A stretch of DNA of 64,000 nucleotides from Bacillota bacterium (GTDB lineage: Bacteria; Bacillota; Proteinivoracia; UBA4975; VEMY01). Shown in pieces: positions 43,092-53,277 of this stretch. The position numbers were made by a program, and so were the translations under genes. The notes beneath the pieces are model-generated. The model was not told the DNA's origin, did not search any database, and worked only from the letters and a program-made list of their open reading frames with translations. Location of the stretch: NCBI GenBank assembly GCA_009711825.1, contig VEMY01000003.1, forward strand, positions 1 to 64,000. The letters run 5' to 3'. Each line of letters begins with the position of its first letter. Within the stretch, counting starts at the first letter, position 1.

Positions 43092-43119
43092 GTTTTCCCT
43101 CCTCGGTGAATTCTGTGCA

Positions 43120-43148
43120 AAATCCGGGGCTCACGGATTTTAGCATAT
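43120..43148 (-). promoter_or_regulatory. hairpin in the rplM leader
   Basis: On the minus strand AAATCCG and CGGATTT pair around TGAGCCC. It may be part of an L13-type leader, but I cannot confirm the consensus. Confidence 0.35.
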
Positions 43149-43162
43149 CCTGAATCATTTTA

Positions 43163-43939
43163 TTATAGCTGCGCCAGCCTGTCAAGGGAAGGGCGATATA
43201 TAACCCGTTCCAGGAACAGTCCGGCAGCAGGCGCAGTTGGTCCTGTTAGTTTTCGGTCCCGGGCAGCCAGAGCCGCGGCCACTTCCGGGGCTGAGCGTTT
43301 GCTAAGGCCACACTCGGCAATGGTGCCGGCGATAATTCGCACCATGTTATACAAGAAACCATCGCCATAGACGGTCATCACAACCCAGTGCCCGCGCCGC
43401 TGAGACCAGATATGCTGTAACGTGCGCACTGTGCTGGCGACTGCGGAACCGGCGGCCTGAAAGGCCTGGAAATCGTGGCGGCCACGCAGACAGGCTGCTG
43501 CGGCATTCATGGCTTGAAGATCCAATGGCTTCGGAATATGCCAACAATAGTTGGCTGCAATTGCCGGCGCATGGGAACGGTTAAAGAAAAAATATCGGTA
43601 AATTTTTCCTTTGGCAGCGTACTGGGGATGAAAATCTTCCGGCACTTCTATGGCCCGCACCACCCGGATATCCCGGGGCAGATTGCCATTTAAGGCCGCT
43701 GCCAGCCGCTCCACGGGAAAGGGCCGGCTGCGGTCAAAGGCGACAACCTGGCCGCGGGCATGAACGCCAGCGTCGGTGCGACTGGCTGCTTTGGTTGACA
43801 CAGAAGCGCCCATTATGGTTGCCAGCGCTGCTTCCAAACGAGCCTGAACCGAGTCGCCGTTAAGCTGGAACTGATAGCCGCTATAGCGGGAACCATCATA
43901 TTCTAGAATCAGGGCACAGCGCCCTAGAGGCCCAACCAT
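43163..43939 (-). CDS. truA: tRNA pseudouridine(38-40) synthase
   Basis: This 258-residue enzyme modifies the tRNA anticodon stem-loop. The catalytic Asp is in SRTDAGVHARGQV; LEYDGSRYSGYQ is the N-terminal motif and GDGFLYNMVRI the C-terminal one. It overlaps ecfT by 16 bases. Confidence 0.96.
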   Translation of the reverse strand: MVGPLGRCALILEYDGSRYSGYQFQLNGDSVQARLEAALATIMGASVSTKAASRTDAGVHARGQVVAFDRSRPFPVERLAAALNGNLPRDIRVVRAIEVPEDFHPQYAAKGKIYRYFFFNRSHAPAIAANYCWHIPKPLDLQAMNAAAACLRGRHDFQAFQAAGSAVASTVRTLQHIWSQRRGHWVVMTVYGDGFLYNMVRIIAGTIAECGLSKRSAPEVAAALAARDRKLTGPTAPAAGLFLERVIYRPSLDRLAQL

Positions 43940-44721
43940 ATGACCACCACCATGGCGGCGATAAAGCCACCTAGCGTAAGCCAGTCTTTAGCCCTGATGA
44001 CCTGGACCCGCATCCTGGTCCGGCCCTTGCCACCGCGGTAGCAGCGGGCTTCCATGGCCAGAGCCAACTCATCGGCCCGGCGGAAGGCGCTGATAAACAA
44101 GGGCACCAAGAGCGGTATCATTGCCTTGGCCCGTTTGAGGATGCTCCCCGATTCAAAATCGGCGCCCCGGGCCATCTGGGCCTTCATGATCTTCTCCGCT
44201 TCTTCCAGAAGTGTGGGGATGAAGCGCAGGGCAATGGTCATCATCATTGCCAGCTCATGGGCCGGCACGCCTATTGGCCGCAGGGGGTTGAGCAAGCCCT
44301 CAATAGCGTCGGTGAGAGCAATTGGTGACGTGGTCAGAGTTAAAAGCGAGGTTGTGGTCACCAACAGCACCAGACGCCAAGCCATCATCAGGCCGGTGAT
44401 TACCCCGTTGGACTCGATGGTAAACCTCCCCAACTGCACCCAGACCTCGCCGCCCTTGGTGAAGAATATGTGCAGCAGCAAGGTAAAACCAATGATGAAA
44501 AACAGCGGCTTCAGGCCCCGCAGCATCAGCTTTAGGGGCAGGCGAGCTGTGAGGATTACCAACAAGGTCAACGCCATCATCAGCAAGTAGCCCCAGGCGG
44601 TGTCGGCCAAAAATAAAAATACTATATATGCTGTAATCAGGCCAATCTTTATCCGGGGCTCGAGATTGTGCATAAAGGACTCGCCTGGATAATACTGGCC
44701 GATTGTTATTCCTTTAAGCAT
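43924..44721 (-). CDS. ecfT: energy-coupling factor transporter transmembrane protein EcfT
   Basis: This 265-residue protein has about five membrane helices and the two Ala-Arg-Gly-type coupling motifs, one seen as KAQMARGADFESG, plus AMEARCYRGGKGRT. It links the two EcfA ATPases to interchangeable substrate-binding S-components for vitamins or metals. It overlaps ecfA2 by 16 bases. Confidence 0.95.
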   Translation of the reverse strand: MLKGITIGQYYPGESFMHNLEPRIKIGLITAYIVFLFLADTAWGYLLMMALTLLVILTARLPLKLMLRGLKPLFFIIGFTLLLHIFFTKGGEVWVQLGRFTIESNGVITGLMMAWRLVLLVTTTSLLTLTTSPIALTDAIEGLLNPLRPIGVPAHELAMMMTIALRFIPTLLEEAEKIMKAQMARGADFESGSILKRAKAMIPLLVPLFISAFRRADELALAMEARCYRGGKGRTRMRVQVIRAKDWLTLGGFIAAMVVVIWLGL

Positions 44722-45578
44722 TGTTTCCGCCCCCCCTTCCAGGTCCGGATGGCAGCCCGCACCTCTTCAAGGGTCAGGAGATTGTTGGGCAGATCATAGC
44801 CTCGGGCTGAGAGCTCCAACATCAGACGTGTAAGCGGGGGCACGTCCAGGCCAATGGCCTGCAACTCCTCAGCACGGGTGAATACCTCCCGGGGCGTACC
44901 CTGGGTGTGGATTGTCCCTTGATCCATGACAATGATCCGGTCAGCAAAGGTAGCGACCTCTTCCATACTGTGGGACACAATAATCATTGTCAGCCCCTGT
45001 TCGCTGTGGATGCGCCGTAAATGGGAGAGGATTTCCCGACGGGAGCGGGGGTCCAACCCGGCGGTGGGTTCATCAAGAATTAACACTTCCGGCGCCATGG
45101 CCAACACACCGGCCACGGCAACCCGCCGCATTTGCCCGCCGCTAAGCTCAAAGGGCGAACGGTCCTTTACCGCTTCGTAATCTAGGTCCACTGCTGCCAA
45201 TGCCTCACGAACCCGTTCGGTTACCTGGTCCGGGCTCAACCCAAGATTCTTGGGACCGAAGGCCACGTCTGCAGCTACAGTTTCTTCAAACAGTTGATGT
45301 TCGGGATACTGAAAAACCAGCCCGACCTTTTGCCGAAGCTTCTTCAGGGAAGTGCCCTTTTCAGCGGTGTTAATACCCTGAACCTCAATCCTGCCGCTGG
45401 TCGGTTTGAGCAGTCCGTTGAAATGTTGAATCAGGGTGGACTTGCCCGAGCCGGTATGGCCAATCAGGCCAACGATTTCGCCGTCTTTAATTTCCAGATT
45501 GACATTACGTAGCGCTTCAACGGCAAAGGAAGTGCCAGGAGAATACATGTGCCCAAGATTGGTGGCGATTATTGACAT
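44706..45578 (-). CDS. ecfA2: energy-coupling factor ATPase EcfA2
   Basis: This 290-residue ATPase has Walker A GHTGSGKST, Q-loop VFQYPEHQLFEE, signature LSGGQMRR and Walker B VLILDEPTAGLDP. It pairs with EcfA1 to power the shared vitamin uptake module. Confidence 0.95.
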   Translation of the reverse strand: MSIIATNLGHMYSPGTSFAVEALRNVNLEIKDGEIVGLIGHTGSGKSTLIQHFNGLLKPTSGRIEVQGINTAEKGTSLKKLRQKVGLVFQYPEHQLFEETVAADVAFGPKNLGLSPDQVTERVREALAAVDLDYEAVKDRSPFELSGGQMRRVAVAGVLAMAPEVLILDEPTAGLDPRSRREILSHLRRIHSEQGLTMIIVSHSMEEVATFADRIIVMDQGTIHTQGTPREVFTRAEELQAIGLDVPPLTRLMLELSARGYDLPNNLLTLEEVRAAIRTWKGGRKQCLKE

Positions 45579-46399
45579 AAATGCATCACCATCTCATCTA
45601 CAGTCAGTATGTCGTCGGGGAGGTCAAGGCCGTCTTCCGCCAGCAACTGGCCAAGGCGGGTAATTACCGGCACATCCAAGTCCAGGTTTTTGAGGCGCTC
45701 TGTCTGACGGAAAACATCTTTGGGCTTGCCTTGCATAACAATTGCGCCCTGCTCCATTACCAGGACTCGATCGGCGTGGGCCGCCTCATCCATATGGTGT
45801 GTAATCCAGACAGCGGTCATGCCATCCCTGGCATTTAGCTGACGCACAGTCTTTAATACCTCCCGGCGGCCCCGGGGATCGAGCATTGCCGTGGGTTCAT
45901 CCAACACCAGACAGCGGGGCCGCATGGCTAGGATACCGGCAATCGCAACCCGTTGCTTTTGTCCGCCGGACAAGAGGTGGGGCGCATGGCGGCTGTACTT
46001 GGTCATGTCCACCTGGCGCAGCGACTCCCGGACCCGCTCAACAATCTGGACCGACGGCACACCCAGGTTCTCGGGACCAAAGGCAACGTCTTCCTCAACA
46101 ACAGTGGCAATGAGCTGGTTATCCGGGTTTTGGAATACCATCCCCACCTGTTGACGGATCTGCCAGTAGTGTTCGGGATCCAATGTCGAACGCCCGTTAA
46201 TCGTCACAGTCCCTGTGTCGGGGGTGAGCAGGCCATTGAGCAGCTTCGCCAGAGTGGATTTCCCGGAACCATTGTGGCCGATAATAACGACAAATTCGCC
46301 TTTTTCAATGCTCAGATTAATATCCCTAAGGGCATGAATCCCCTGTTCCTCCCCTGTGCGGTACCAGTAGTTTGCGTCTGTTACCTGTATTAAACTCAT
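45569..46399 (-). CDS. ecfA1: energy-coupling factor ATPase EcfA1
   Basis: This 276-residue ATPase has Walker A GHNGSGKST, Q-loop VFQNPDNQLIATVVEEDVAFGPEN, signature LSGGQKQR and Walker B LVLDEPTAMLDP. I chose ATG 46399 after GGGGAGGAG; the longer frame would read through the upstream terminator hairpin. It is the first gene of the ecf block. Confidence 0.95.
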   Translation of the reverse strand: MSLIQVTDANYWYRTGEEQGIHALRDINLSIEKGEFVVIIGHNGSGKSTLAKLLNGLLTPDTGTVTINGRSTLDPEHYWQIRQQVGMVFQNPDNQLIATVVEEDVAFGPENLGVPSVQIVERVRESLRQVDMTKYSRHAPHLLSGGQKQRVAIAGILAMRPRCLVLDEPTAMLDPRGRREVLKTVRQLNARDGMTAVWITHHMDEAAHADRVLVMEQGAIVMQGKPKDVFRQTERLKNLDLDVPVITRLGQLLAEDGLDLPDDILTVDEMVMHLCQ

Positions 46400-46412
46400 A
46401 CTCTCCTCCCCT

Positions 46413-46486
46413 GCCGTGGATAAAAAAAGACAGGACAAACAGTCAGCGACCCTGGGGTCCCCAACTGTGACTGACCTGTCCACGGC
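46413..46486 (-). terminator. terminator between rplQ and ecfA1, nested in a larger stem
   Basis: On the minus strand GGACAGGTCAG...CTGACTG..CCTGTC forms a stem ending in TTTTTTT. An outer stem GCCGTGGA (46479-46486) / TCCACGGC (46413-46420) encloses the T-run and reaches toward the ecfA1 ribosome site. It closes the alpha operon or attenuates ecf expression. Confidence 0.75.
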
Positions 46487-46492
46487 TTTGAT

Positions 46493-46831
46493 TTAGACCA
46501 GTTCCAGAATCGCCTGGGGCGCTCCGTCTCCGCGCCGGGGGGAAGCTTTATAAATTCTGGTATAGCCACCGTTGCGCTCGGCATAACGGGGGGCAATGTC
46601 TTCAAAAAGCTTGGTTACCACGTCTTCTTCTAAAACATAGCTGAGTACCTGGCGACGGGCGTGAAGGTCGCCCTTCTTACCCAAAGTAATCAGCTTCTCC
46701 ACAACCGGCTTGACGGCTTTTGCCTTCGCTTCGGTTGTGGTGATGCGTTCGTTTTTCAAGGCTGCAGTGGCCAGGCCACGCAAGAGGGCACGCCGTTGGT
46801 TGGTTGGACGGCCAAATTTGGATTGTGCCAC
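46493..46831 (-). CDS. rplQ: 50S ribosomal protein L17
   Basis: The 112-residue protein has the L17 start [20 protein letters not shown], and [18 protein letters not shown] near the C-terminus. It is the last alpha-operon gene. Confidence 0.98.
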   Translation of the reverse strand: MAQSKFGRPTNQRRALLRGLATAALKNERITTTEAKAKAVKPVVEKLITLGKKGDLHARRQVLSYVLEEDVVTKLFEDIAPRYAERNGGYTRIYKASPRRGDGAPQAILELV

Positions 46832-46844
46832 GGGTCTTCCCTCC

Positions 46845-47801
46845 TTATTCTTCTTCTTGCCTGAGGCTCAGTCCCAGACTATCCAGTTTTTGGACAACTT
46901 CTTCCAGGGACTTCTTGCCCAGGTTACGCACCTTGACCATCTCGTTCTCGGTCTTGGCGGTTAATTCGTGCACAAAATTAATGCCAGCCCGCTTTAGGCA
47001 GTTATATGAGCGAACCGACAGGTCCAGTTCTTCGATGGGCATTTCCAGCGCTTTGCCTTTTTCCTCTTCTTCCTTCTCAACCATCACTTCGATATCATTT
47101 ACCGACTGACTGAGGTTGACGAATAAATCCAAGTGTTCTTTGAGAACTTTTGCAGAAAGGCTGATTGCTTCATCAGGACGGATGCTGCCGTCGGTCCACA
47201 CTTCCAGAGTCAGCTTGTCGTAGTCGGTGACCTGGCCAACCCGGGTGTTTTGAACATGGAAATTGACCCTGCGCACTGGCGAAAAGATTGAATCTACGGC
47301 AATTACGCCTATCGGTTGCTCCGGCGACTTGTTTTTCTCGGCTGCGACATAACCCCTGCCGGGGCTGACTGTCAGTTCGGCCTGGAAACGCTCACCGGGT
47401 TCCAAAGTGGCGATTAACTGTTCCGGGTTGAGAATCTCAACATCGGCATCGCCGGCGATTATGTCCTTGCCGGTAACGGGACCTTCGCCACTGGCTTCGA
47501 TCCGCATGGTTACCGGCTCAAACTGGTTCTGGAACATTTTAAATCTTAATTTCTTAAGGTTAAGGACGATCTCAGTGGTGTCCTCAACTACCCCGGGAAC
47601 GGTCGAAAATTCGTGGAGCACCCCTTCAATCTTGACACTGGTCACCGCTGCTCCCGGCAAAGACGAAAGCAGTACGCGACGCAGACTGTTCCCCAGAGTG
47701 GTACCATAACCTCTTTCCAGAGGTTCAACAGTGAACTTGGCATAAAAGTTCTCTTCCGACGAGTCGACACATTCAATACGGGGCTTTTCTATTTCAAGCA
47801 C
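46845..47801 (-). CDS. rpoA: RNA polymerase alpha subunit
   Basis: This 318-residue protein has the N-terminal dimerisation domain ([30 protein letters not shown]) and the C-terminal domain for DNA and activators ([16 protein letters not shown] and [12 protein letters not shown]). Length is normal. Confidence 0.99.
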   Translation of the reverse strand: MLEIEKPRIECVDSSEENFYAKFTVEPLERGYGTTLGNSLRRVLLSSLPGAAVTSVKIEGVLHEFSTVPGVVEDTTEIVLNLKKLRFKMFQNQFEPVTMRIEASGEGPVTGKDIIAGDADVEILNPEQLIATLEPGERFQAELTVSPGRGYVAAEKNKSPEQPIGVIAVDSIFSPVRRVNFHVQNTRVGQVTDYDKLTLEVWTDGSIRPDEAISLSAKVLKEHLDLFVNLSQSVNDIEVMVEKEEEEKGKALEMPIEELDLSVRSYNCLKRAGINFVHELTAKTENEMVKVRNLGKKSLEEVVQKLDSLGLSLRQEEE

Positions 47802-47842
47802 TTACACAGACCCTCCCTTTCTTAATTGACTCGAGGGTGGTT

Positions 47843-48472
47843 TTAACGAGAATAACGCTCAATGATAAGATGCTCTTCGATTGGAACATCTTGGACATCT
47901 TCGCGACGTGGCAGCGCCAATACGGAGCCGCTGAGGTTTTCCGCGTTCTTTTCCAACCACTCGGGATGAGTATGCTGGGCCGCGAACTCACGGATGTCTT
48001 TGAACTTGGGCGAGCTTGCGCTCTTTTCCAGAACGGTGATTACGTCGCCAACTTTGCACTGGAAGGAAGGAATATTGACCTTCTTGCCGTTGACGAGGAA
48101 ATGACCATGCCGGACTAGTTGTCTTGCCTCGGGGCGGGACAGCGCAAATCCGAGACGGAAAACCACGTTGTCCAGACGGGTTTCCAAGAGTTGAAGCAGG
48201 ATTTCGCCGGTTACTCCCTCGCGACGGTTAGCTTCCTCATAGTAGCTGCGGAACTGACGTTCCATAACACCGTAAATACGGCGCACTTTTTGTTTTTCCC
48301 TGAGCTGGATACCAAACTCGGTCTCTTTACGCCGACGCTGCCCATGTTGTCCCGGCGGATAAGTCCGACGGTCGATGGCGCATTTGGGCGTATAGCAACG
48401 TTCGCCTTTTAGAAACAGCTTGTGGCCCTCACGACGACACAGGCGGCAAACTGCTTCGGTATATCTTGCCAT
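47843..48472 (-). CDS. rpsD: 30S ribosomal protein S4
   Basis: The 209-residue protein has an N-terminal Cys cluster ([18 protein letters not shown]) of the zinc-binding form and an S4 RNA-binding domain ([20 protein letters not shown]). In many bacteria S4 represses the alpha operon. Confidence 0.98.
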   Translation of the reverse strand: MARYTEAVCRLCRREGHKLFLKGERCYTPKCAIDRRTYPPGQHGQRRRKETEFGIQLREKQKVRRIYGVMERQFRSYYEEANRREGVTGEILLQLLETRLDNVVFRLGFALSRPEARQLVRHGHFLVNGKKVNIPSFQCKVGDVITVLEKSASSPKFKDIREFAAQHTHPEWLEKNAENLSGSVLALPRREDVQDVPIEEHLIIERYSR

Positions 48473-48493
48473 ATAGCTTACACCTCCTGTAGA

Positions 48494-48889
48494 TTACATC
48501 CGGCGCCGTTTTGGCGGCCGACAGCCGTTGTGGGGGAAGGGGGTTACGTCTCTGATTGCAGTGACTTCCAGACCAGCGGCCTGCATCGAACGAATAGCGG
48601 CTTCCCGGCCGGAACCGGGGCCTTTGACGAAGACCTCGACCACCCGCATTCCATGTTCCATGGCGGTGCGTGCTGCCGATTCCGCTGCCGTCTGGGCGGC
48701 AAAGGGAGTGCTCTTTCTCGAGCCCTTGAACCCGTTGGCGCCGGCGCTGGACCAGGCAACAGTATTGCCGTTTACATCACTGATTGTGATGATTGTGTTG
48801 TTGAAGGTTGACTGAATGTGAGCGACACCGCGCTCAATATTTTTACGCTCCCTGCGTTTGGGGCGTGCAGTTCTCCTGGCCAAACTCAA
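48494..48889 (-). CDS. rpsK: 30S ribosomal protein S11
   Basis: The 131-residue protein carries [16 protein letters not shown] and the C-terminal [17 protein letters not shown], standard for S11. Confidence 0.98.
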   Translation of the reverse strand: MSLARRTARPKRRERKNIERGVAHIQSTFNNTIITISDVNGNTVAWSSAGANGFKGSRKSTPFAAQTAAESAARTAMEHGMRVVEVFVKGPGSGREAAIRSMQAAGLEVTAIRDVTPFPHNGCRPPKRRRM

Positions 48890-48904
48890 ATCCCTCCTTC
48901 TTAA

Positions 48905-49276
48905 TTACTTCTTCCGTTTGATTCCAACGGTGCGCTTAGCACCCTTGCGGGTCCGGGAGTTGTTCTTGGTGTTCTGGCCCCGGACGGGTAGTCCGCGACG
49001 GTGTCTGATACCGCGATAGCAGCCAATCTCCACCAAACGCTTGATATTCATTGATGTTTCCCGACGCAGGTCCCCTTCGACTTTATATTCTTTGTCCAAG
49101 GTTTCCCGCAGGCGGGAGATTTCGTCTTCGGTCAGGTCGCGTACCCGGGTGTCGGGGTTGATGCCGGTTTTGGCGACAACTTCCTTAGCCAGGCTGGGAC
49201 CGATACCGAAAATATATGTCAGGGCAACTTCGATACGTTTTTCCCTTGGCAGGTCAACGCCAGAAATACGTGCCAA
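48905..49276 (-). CDS. rpsM: 30S ribosomal protein S13
   Basis: The 123-residue protein starts [18 protein letters not shown] and ends with the basic [16 protein letters not shown], as S13 does. It follows rpmJ by 16 bases. Confidence 0.98.
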   Translation of the reverse strand: MARISGVDLPREKRIEVALTYIFGIGPSLAKEVVAKTGINPDTRVRDLTEDEISRLRETLDKEYKVEGDLRRETSMNIKRLVEIGCYRGIRHRRGLPVRGQNTKNNSRTRKGAKRTVGIKRKK

Positions 49277-49292
49277 TCGATTACACCTCCTG

Positions 49293-49406
49293 CTATCCCT
49301 GTTTTTGTTTGTGTTTGGGGTTTTCGCAGATCACCATAACTGCGCCTTTCCGGCGGATGATCTTACATTTTTCACAGATTTTCTTGACCGATGGTCTTAC
49401 CTTCAC
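49293..49406 (-). CDS. rpmJ: 50S ribosomal protein L36
   Basis: The 37-residue protein reads [15 protein letters not shown], then the IRRKG core and a C-terminal [10 protein letters not shown], with Cys-x2-Cys...Cys...His for zinc. It starts at GTG 49406 after GGAGG. The gene is short but certain from context between infA and rpsM. Confidence 0.97.
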   Translation of the reverse strand: MKVRPSVKKICEKCKIIRRKGAVMVICENPKHKQKQG

Positions 49407-49434
49407 TGTTCTACCTCCTTTTCAGGGGTGGGTC

Positions 49435-49653
49435 TCATTTATGACGATACGTAATCCGACCTTTTGTCAGGTCATACGGTGATAATTCCAACGAGACCCG
49501 GTCACCGGGCAATATCCTGATAAAATTCATACGCAATTTGCCGCGCACGTACGCCATAATCACATGGCCGTTCTCCAATTCCACTTTAAATGTGGCGTTG
49601 GGCAGTGCGTCGATGACCCGGCCTTCTACTTCGATGACATCCTGTTTAGCCAT
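49435..49653 (-). CDS. infA: translation initiation factor IF-1
   Basis: The 72-residue S1-fold protein begins [19 protein letters not shown] and ends [16 protein letters not shown]. The ATG overlaps the upstream stop (TGATG). Confidence 0.98.
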   Translation of the reverse strand: MAKQDVIEVEGRVIDALPNATFKVELENGHVIMAYVRGKLRMNFIRILPGDRVSLELSPYDLTKGRITYRHK

Positions 49654-49930
49654 CAAAAATTCCCTCCCTCTCTTCCTTGTCTGGAGTTGTTCCGCCGCCT
49701 TCTGAAAGTATCTGCCTGATTTCCAAATCCGTGGGCGCCACGTCCTTGGCGGCCGGCCTCTGACTGACCAATTGCAGATGTAACGGATTTTTGGCCTTTG
49801 GCTTGGCCGTGGTTCGCACCCGACCGTCAGCTACCAGCACACGTTTTGGTTCAATGGCAATAACCACGTATTCGCGGCCGTGGTCACGGCCGGCAGTTGA
49901 ACGAACAATCTGACCAACTGAAAACTCCAT
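49646..49930 (-). CDS. KOW-domain RNA-binding protein (L14e-like)
   Basis: This 94-residue protein has an N-terminal KOW motif ([23 protein letters not shown]) like eukaryotic/archaeal L14e, and a charged C-terminal tail. It sits between map and infA, where some Clostridia carry such a gene. It probably binds rRNA or a ribosomal intermediate. ATG 49930 follows GGAGGGCGTGCAA; the longer frame overlaps map. Confidence 0.85.
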   Translation of the reverse strand: MEFSVGQIVRSTAGRDHGREYVVIAIEPKRVLVADGRVRTTAKPKAKNPLHLQLVSQRPAAKDVAPTDLEIRQILSEGGGTTPDKEEREGIFDG

Positions 49931-49943
49931 TTGCACGCCCTCC

Positions 49944-50696
49944 TTAGTCCGGGGTCGTGAGCACCCACGGCCCCTGAGGCGTAATCGCAACTGTGTGTTC
50001 AAAGTGGGCCGAGAGTTTTCCGTCAACAGTAACGACAGTCCAATCATCTGCAAGGGTTTTGACATGAAAGCTACCCGCATTGACCATTGGCTCGATTGCA
50101 AACACCATGCCTGCTGCAAGCCGGGGGCCAAAACCGGGTCGGCCAAAGTTGGGAATTTGCGGATCTTCGTGCATCTGCTGGCCTATGCCATGGCCGACGT
50201 AATCCCTGACCACTGAAAATCCATGGGATTCGGCCCACTGTTGGACAGCGGCCGAGATGTCGAAAAGACGGTTTCCCTCCACAGCCTGGGCAATCCCCTT
50301 TTCCAGGGATTCGGCGGTGACCCGAAGCAGTTTCTCAGCGTCCGGGGAAATTTTCCCCACCGGATATGTGGCCGCTGCGTCGCCAACATAACCGTCGACG
50401 ATGGCGCCAATGTCCACACTGAGAATGTCTCCCTCGTTAAGGATCACGTCATTGCTGGGAATGCCGTGCACGACCTGTTCGTTTACTGATGCACAGATGC
50501 TGGCAGGGAAACCGTTATACCCCTTGAAGGCAGGTATCACACCCTGACCAAGCAAAAAATCTTCCACTAATTTATCCAGTTCGCTGGTAGATATTCCCGG
50601 ACGCACCGCCTCTTTGACCAATTGATGGGCTTGGGCGGTTACTTTTCCTGCCCGGGCCATTATCTCCAGCTCCCGGGGCGATTTAACAATGATCAT
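49944..50696 (-). CDS. map: methionine aminopeptidase, type I
   Basis: This 250-residue enzyme removes the initiator Met. Metal ligands are visible as [24 protein letters not shown] and FAIEPMV. The ATG overlaps the adk stop by four bases; the upstream in-frame start lies in adk. Confidence 0.97.
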   Translation of the reverse strand: MIIVKSPRELEIMARAGKVTAQAHQLVKEAVRPGISTSELDKLVEDFLLGQGVIPAFKGYNGFPASICASVNEQVVHGIPSNDVILNEGDILSVDIGAIVDGYVGDAAATYPVGKISPDAEKLLRVTAESLEKGIAQAVEGNRLFDISAAVQQWAESHGFSVVRDYVGHGIGQQMHEDPQIPNFGRPGFGPRLAAGMVFAIEPMVNAGSFHVKTLADDWTVVTVDGKLSAHFEHTVAITPQGPWVLTTPD

Positions 50697-51328
50697 TGGG
50701 CAGCTCCCAAAACACTGAGGATATCGGCAAAGACCCGGTCTATAGCCTGGTTGCCGTCTACCTCGGACAGCAATCCCCGTTCCTGGTACCATCCCTTAAG
50801 CGGGCTGGTCTGCCGCTCATAGACGTCCAGCCGGGATCCTACTGTCTCACTGGTGTCGTCGCTGCGCTGATAGAGCTCGCCACCACACTCACAGGTGTCG
50901 CCGCTAGGGGCTGGATTGAACTCCACATGCCAGGCGCGGCCACATTCCCGACAGATCCGGCGCCCGGTCAGGCGCTTAAGCAACAGTTCCCGGGGCACTT
51001 CGATGCTGACAGCTGCATCCAGTTCAACTTCTGCCTGTTCTAGGGCCAACGCCTGCTCTACAGTGCGCGGAAACCCGTCCAACAAGAACCCCTGGGCACA
51101 GTCGGGCTGACTGAGGCGCTCCCGGACGATGCCAACAACCACTTCGTCGGGCACCAGTTGTCCGGAGTCCATGTAACTCTGGGCCTTTTTGCCCAACTCG
51201 GTCTTTTGGCGCCGCGCCTCCCGGAGCATGTCACCGGTGGAGATATGGGGTATTTTGAAATGGTCACGTATCAGTTCCGCCTGGGTGCCTTTGCCGGCGC
51301 CCGGGGGGCCCAATAAAATCAGACGCAT
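50693..51328 (-). CDS. adk: adenylate kinase (zinc-lid form)
   Basis: This 211-residue enzyme interconverts ATP, ADP and AMP. The P-loop is [10 protein letters not shown], and the LID has four Cys (CRECGRAW and CECGG), the zinc-containing Gram-positive form. It lies nine bases after secY. Confidence 0.98.
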   Translation of the reverse strand: MRLILLGPPGAGKGTQAELIRDHFKIPHISTGDMLREARRQKTELGKKAQSYMDSGQLVPDEVVVGIVRERLSQPDCAQGFLLDGFPRTVEQALALEQAEVELDAAVSIEVPRELLLKRLTGRRICRECGRAWHVEFNPAPSGDTCECGGELYQRSDDTSETVGSRLDVYERQTSPLKGWYQERGLLSEVDGNQAIDRVFADILSVLGAAQ

Positions 51329-51337
51329 AATTACCTC

Positions 51338-52630
51338 CTACATAAAGCCCTTGTAGTGGCGCATCAACATCTGGCTTTCGATTTGCTTCATAGTTTCCAA
51401 AGCCACGCCAACCACAATCAGGAGGGCAGTTCCGCCCAGCCCCATCTGAATACCGGTCAAAGCATTCAAGGCAAAGGGCAAGACTACGATGATGGCCAAA
51501 AATACAGCGCCGGCCAAAGTGATGCGGTTGATGATCCGCTCGATGTATCCGGCTGTCGGCCGCCCCGGACGAATACCGGGTATGAAGCCGCCATTCTTGC
51601 GCATGTTATCGGCAAGGTCATTGGGGTTAACTGTAATGGCGGTGTAAAAATAACTGAAGAAAACAATAGCAATTACATAGAGGGTGGTCCCAAATGGGGA
51701 GCCAATCCGCAGGAAATTGCTGACTCTGATTAGGAAATCATTTTGCCAAAACTGGGCAATTGTTTCCGGGAATAACAGAATCGAAGAAGCGAAAATTACC
51801 GGGATAACCCCTGCCTGGTTAACTTTGAGGGGAATATGACTGCTGGCGCCGCCATACATCCGACGTCCGACAACCCGCTTGGCATATTGGACGGGAATCC
51901 GCCGCTCGCCCTGCTGGATGTAGACAACACCGGCGATAACGACCAGCGCAAGAACCGCGATTGCCACCAAATTAAAGACATTGATTTCACCAACCCGGTA
52001 CATCTGGTAGGTCTCGGTGAAGGTTATCGGCAACCGAGAGATAATCCCGGCGAAAATGATGATTGAGATTCCATTGCCAATTCCCTTGTCAGTGATTTGC
52101 TCGCCCAACCACATCAGGAACGCAGTTCCGGCAGTCAAGGTCAGGGCAATAATCGCCAGGGTTGTGTAAAAATTCAGGGGATCAACCACACGGCTGACGC
52201 CGATAGCGCCCTGAAAAGCCCAGGCCATACCGGTGGACTGAATAAAGCCCAAAAGAACGGTTCCGTAGCGAGTGAACTGATTGAGCTTTTTCCGGCCCTC
52301 AGGACCCTCTTTGGACCATTCTTCAAACTTGGGAATGACAGTCTGCAGAAGCGTCATGATAATTGACGCGTTAATATAGGGCATAATCCCCATGGCGAAT
52401 ATCGAGAATTGGGACAATGCACCGCCGGCAAACATATCAAACATGCCCAAAATTCCGCCGGTGCCGTCGCCGCCGCCACTGAGGATTTCGCTGACTGTAT
52501 CGGCATCGATACCGGGAACCGGTACAAAGGAACCGAGGCGGAAAACAAAGAGCATTGCCAAGGTGAACAACAGTTTGCGACGTATGTCCTTAATCTTCCA
52601 GGCGTTTGTCAGTGTCGCCACCAGTTGCAT
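51338..52630 (-). CDS. secY: protein translocase subunit SecY
   Basis: The 430-residue membrane protein has ten helices and SecY signatures including PGIDADTVSEI near the start of TM1-2, PYINASIIMTLLQ, and GGFIPGIRPGRPT in the cytoplasmic loop. It forms the Sec channel with SecE and SecG. Confidence 0.98.
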   Translation of the reverse strand: MQLVATLTNAWKIKDIRRKLLFTLAMLFVFRLGSFVPVPGIDADTVSEILSGGGDGTGGILGMFDMFAGGALSQFSIFAMGIMPYINASIIMTLLQTVIPKFEEWSKEGPEGRKKLNQFTRYGTVLLGFIQSTGMAWAFQGAIGVSRVVDPLNFYTTLAIIALTLTAGTAFLMWLGEQITDKGIGNGISIIIFAGIISRLPITFTETYQMYRVGEINVFNLVAIAVLALVVIAGVVYIQQGERRIPVQYAKRVVGRRMYGGASSHIPLKVNQAGVIPVIFASSILLFPETIAQFWQNDFLIRVSNFLRIGSPFGTTLYVIAIVFFSYFYTAITVNPNDLADNMRKNGGFIPGIRPGRPTAGYIERIINRITLAGAVFLAIIVVLPFALNALTGIQMGLGGTALLIVVGVALETMKQIESQMLMRHYKGFM

Positions 52631-52631
52631 A

Positions 52632-53072
52632 CTATATCACCTCGATACTGCCGCCGGCAGCCTGAATTTTTTCTTCGGCTCCTTTGCTGAAACCATGGGC
52701 CTTGACTGTAAGCTTTACGCTCAGTTCGCCAGTGCCCAGGACCTTTACTCCGTGCTTGAGTTTCTTTATCAAACCGTTCTCAATCAAGAGCTGCGGTGTA
52801 ACTTCGGTGCCGTCAGCAAACCGGTTGAGGTCGCTAACATTAACTTCCGCATACTCTTTGCGGAACTTATTGGTAAATCCGCGCTTGGGGAGGCGTTGAT
52901 GCAGTGGCATCTGGCCGCCTTCGAAGCCGGGACGGGTGCCGCCGCCACTGCGGGAGTTCTGTCCGTTATGCCCGCGACCGGCAGTCTTGCCCAAACCTGA
53001 ACCGATGCCAATACCCTTGCGCTTGCCTTTTTTGCGTGCGCCTTTGGGCGACTTGAGTTCATGGAGTTTCAC
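52632..53072 (-). CDS. rplO: 50S ribosomal protein L15
   Basis: The 146-residue protein has the Gly/Arg-rich [21 protein letters not shown] region and RLPKRGF, typical of L15. Confidence 0.98.
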   Translation of the reverse strand: MKLHELKSPKGARKKGKRKGIGIGSGLGKTAGRGHNGQNSRSGGGTRPGFEGGQMPLHQRLPKRGFTNKFRKEYAEVNVSDLNRFADGTEVTPQLLIENGLIKKLKHGVKVLGTGELSVKLTVKAHGFSKGAEEKIQAAGGSIEVI

Positions 53073-53085
53073 GTCTGCACCTCCT

Positions 53086-53265
53086 CTACTCGATTACCTG
53101 AACCAGGTGTGATACCTTGTCAATCATCCCGCGGATCTGTTTGTTGTCGGGCTTGGTTACAACCTGGTTAACCCTGACAAAACCAAGAGCCCGAAGGGTC
53201 AGGCGCTGATCTTTGGGACGACCAATAAAACTCTTGACCAATTTTATACGAATTTGTTTTTCCAT
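53086..53265 (-). CDS. rpmD: 50S ribosomal protein L30
   Basis: The 59-residue protein reads [20 protein letters not shown], has the central [11 protein letters not shown] and ends [12 protein letters not shown]. It fills the gap between rpsE and rplO in the standard order. Confidence 0.97.
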   Translation of the reverse strand: MEKQIRIKLVKSFIGRPKDQRLTLRALGFVRVNQVVTKPDNKQIRGMIDKVSHLVQVIE

Positions 53266-53277
53266 CTTTGTTACCTC

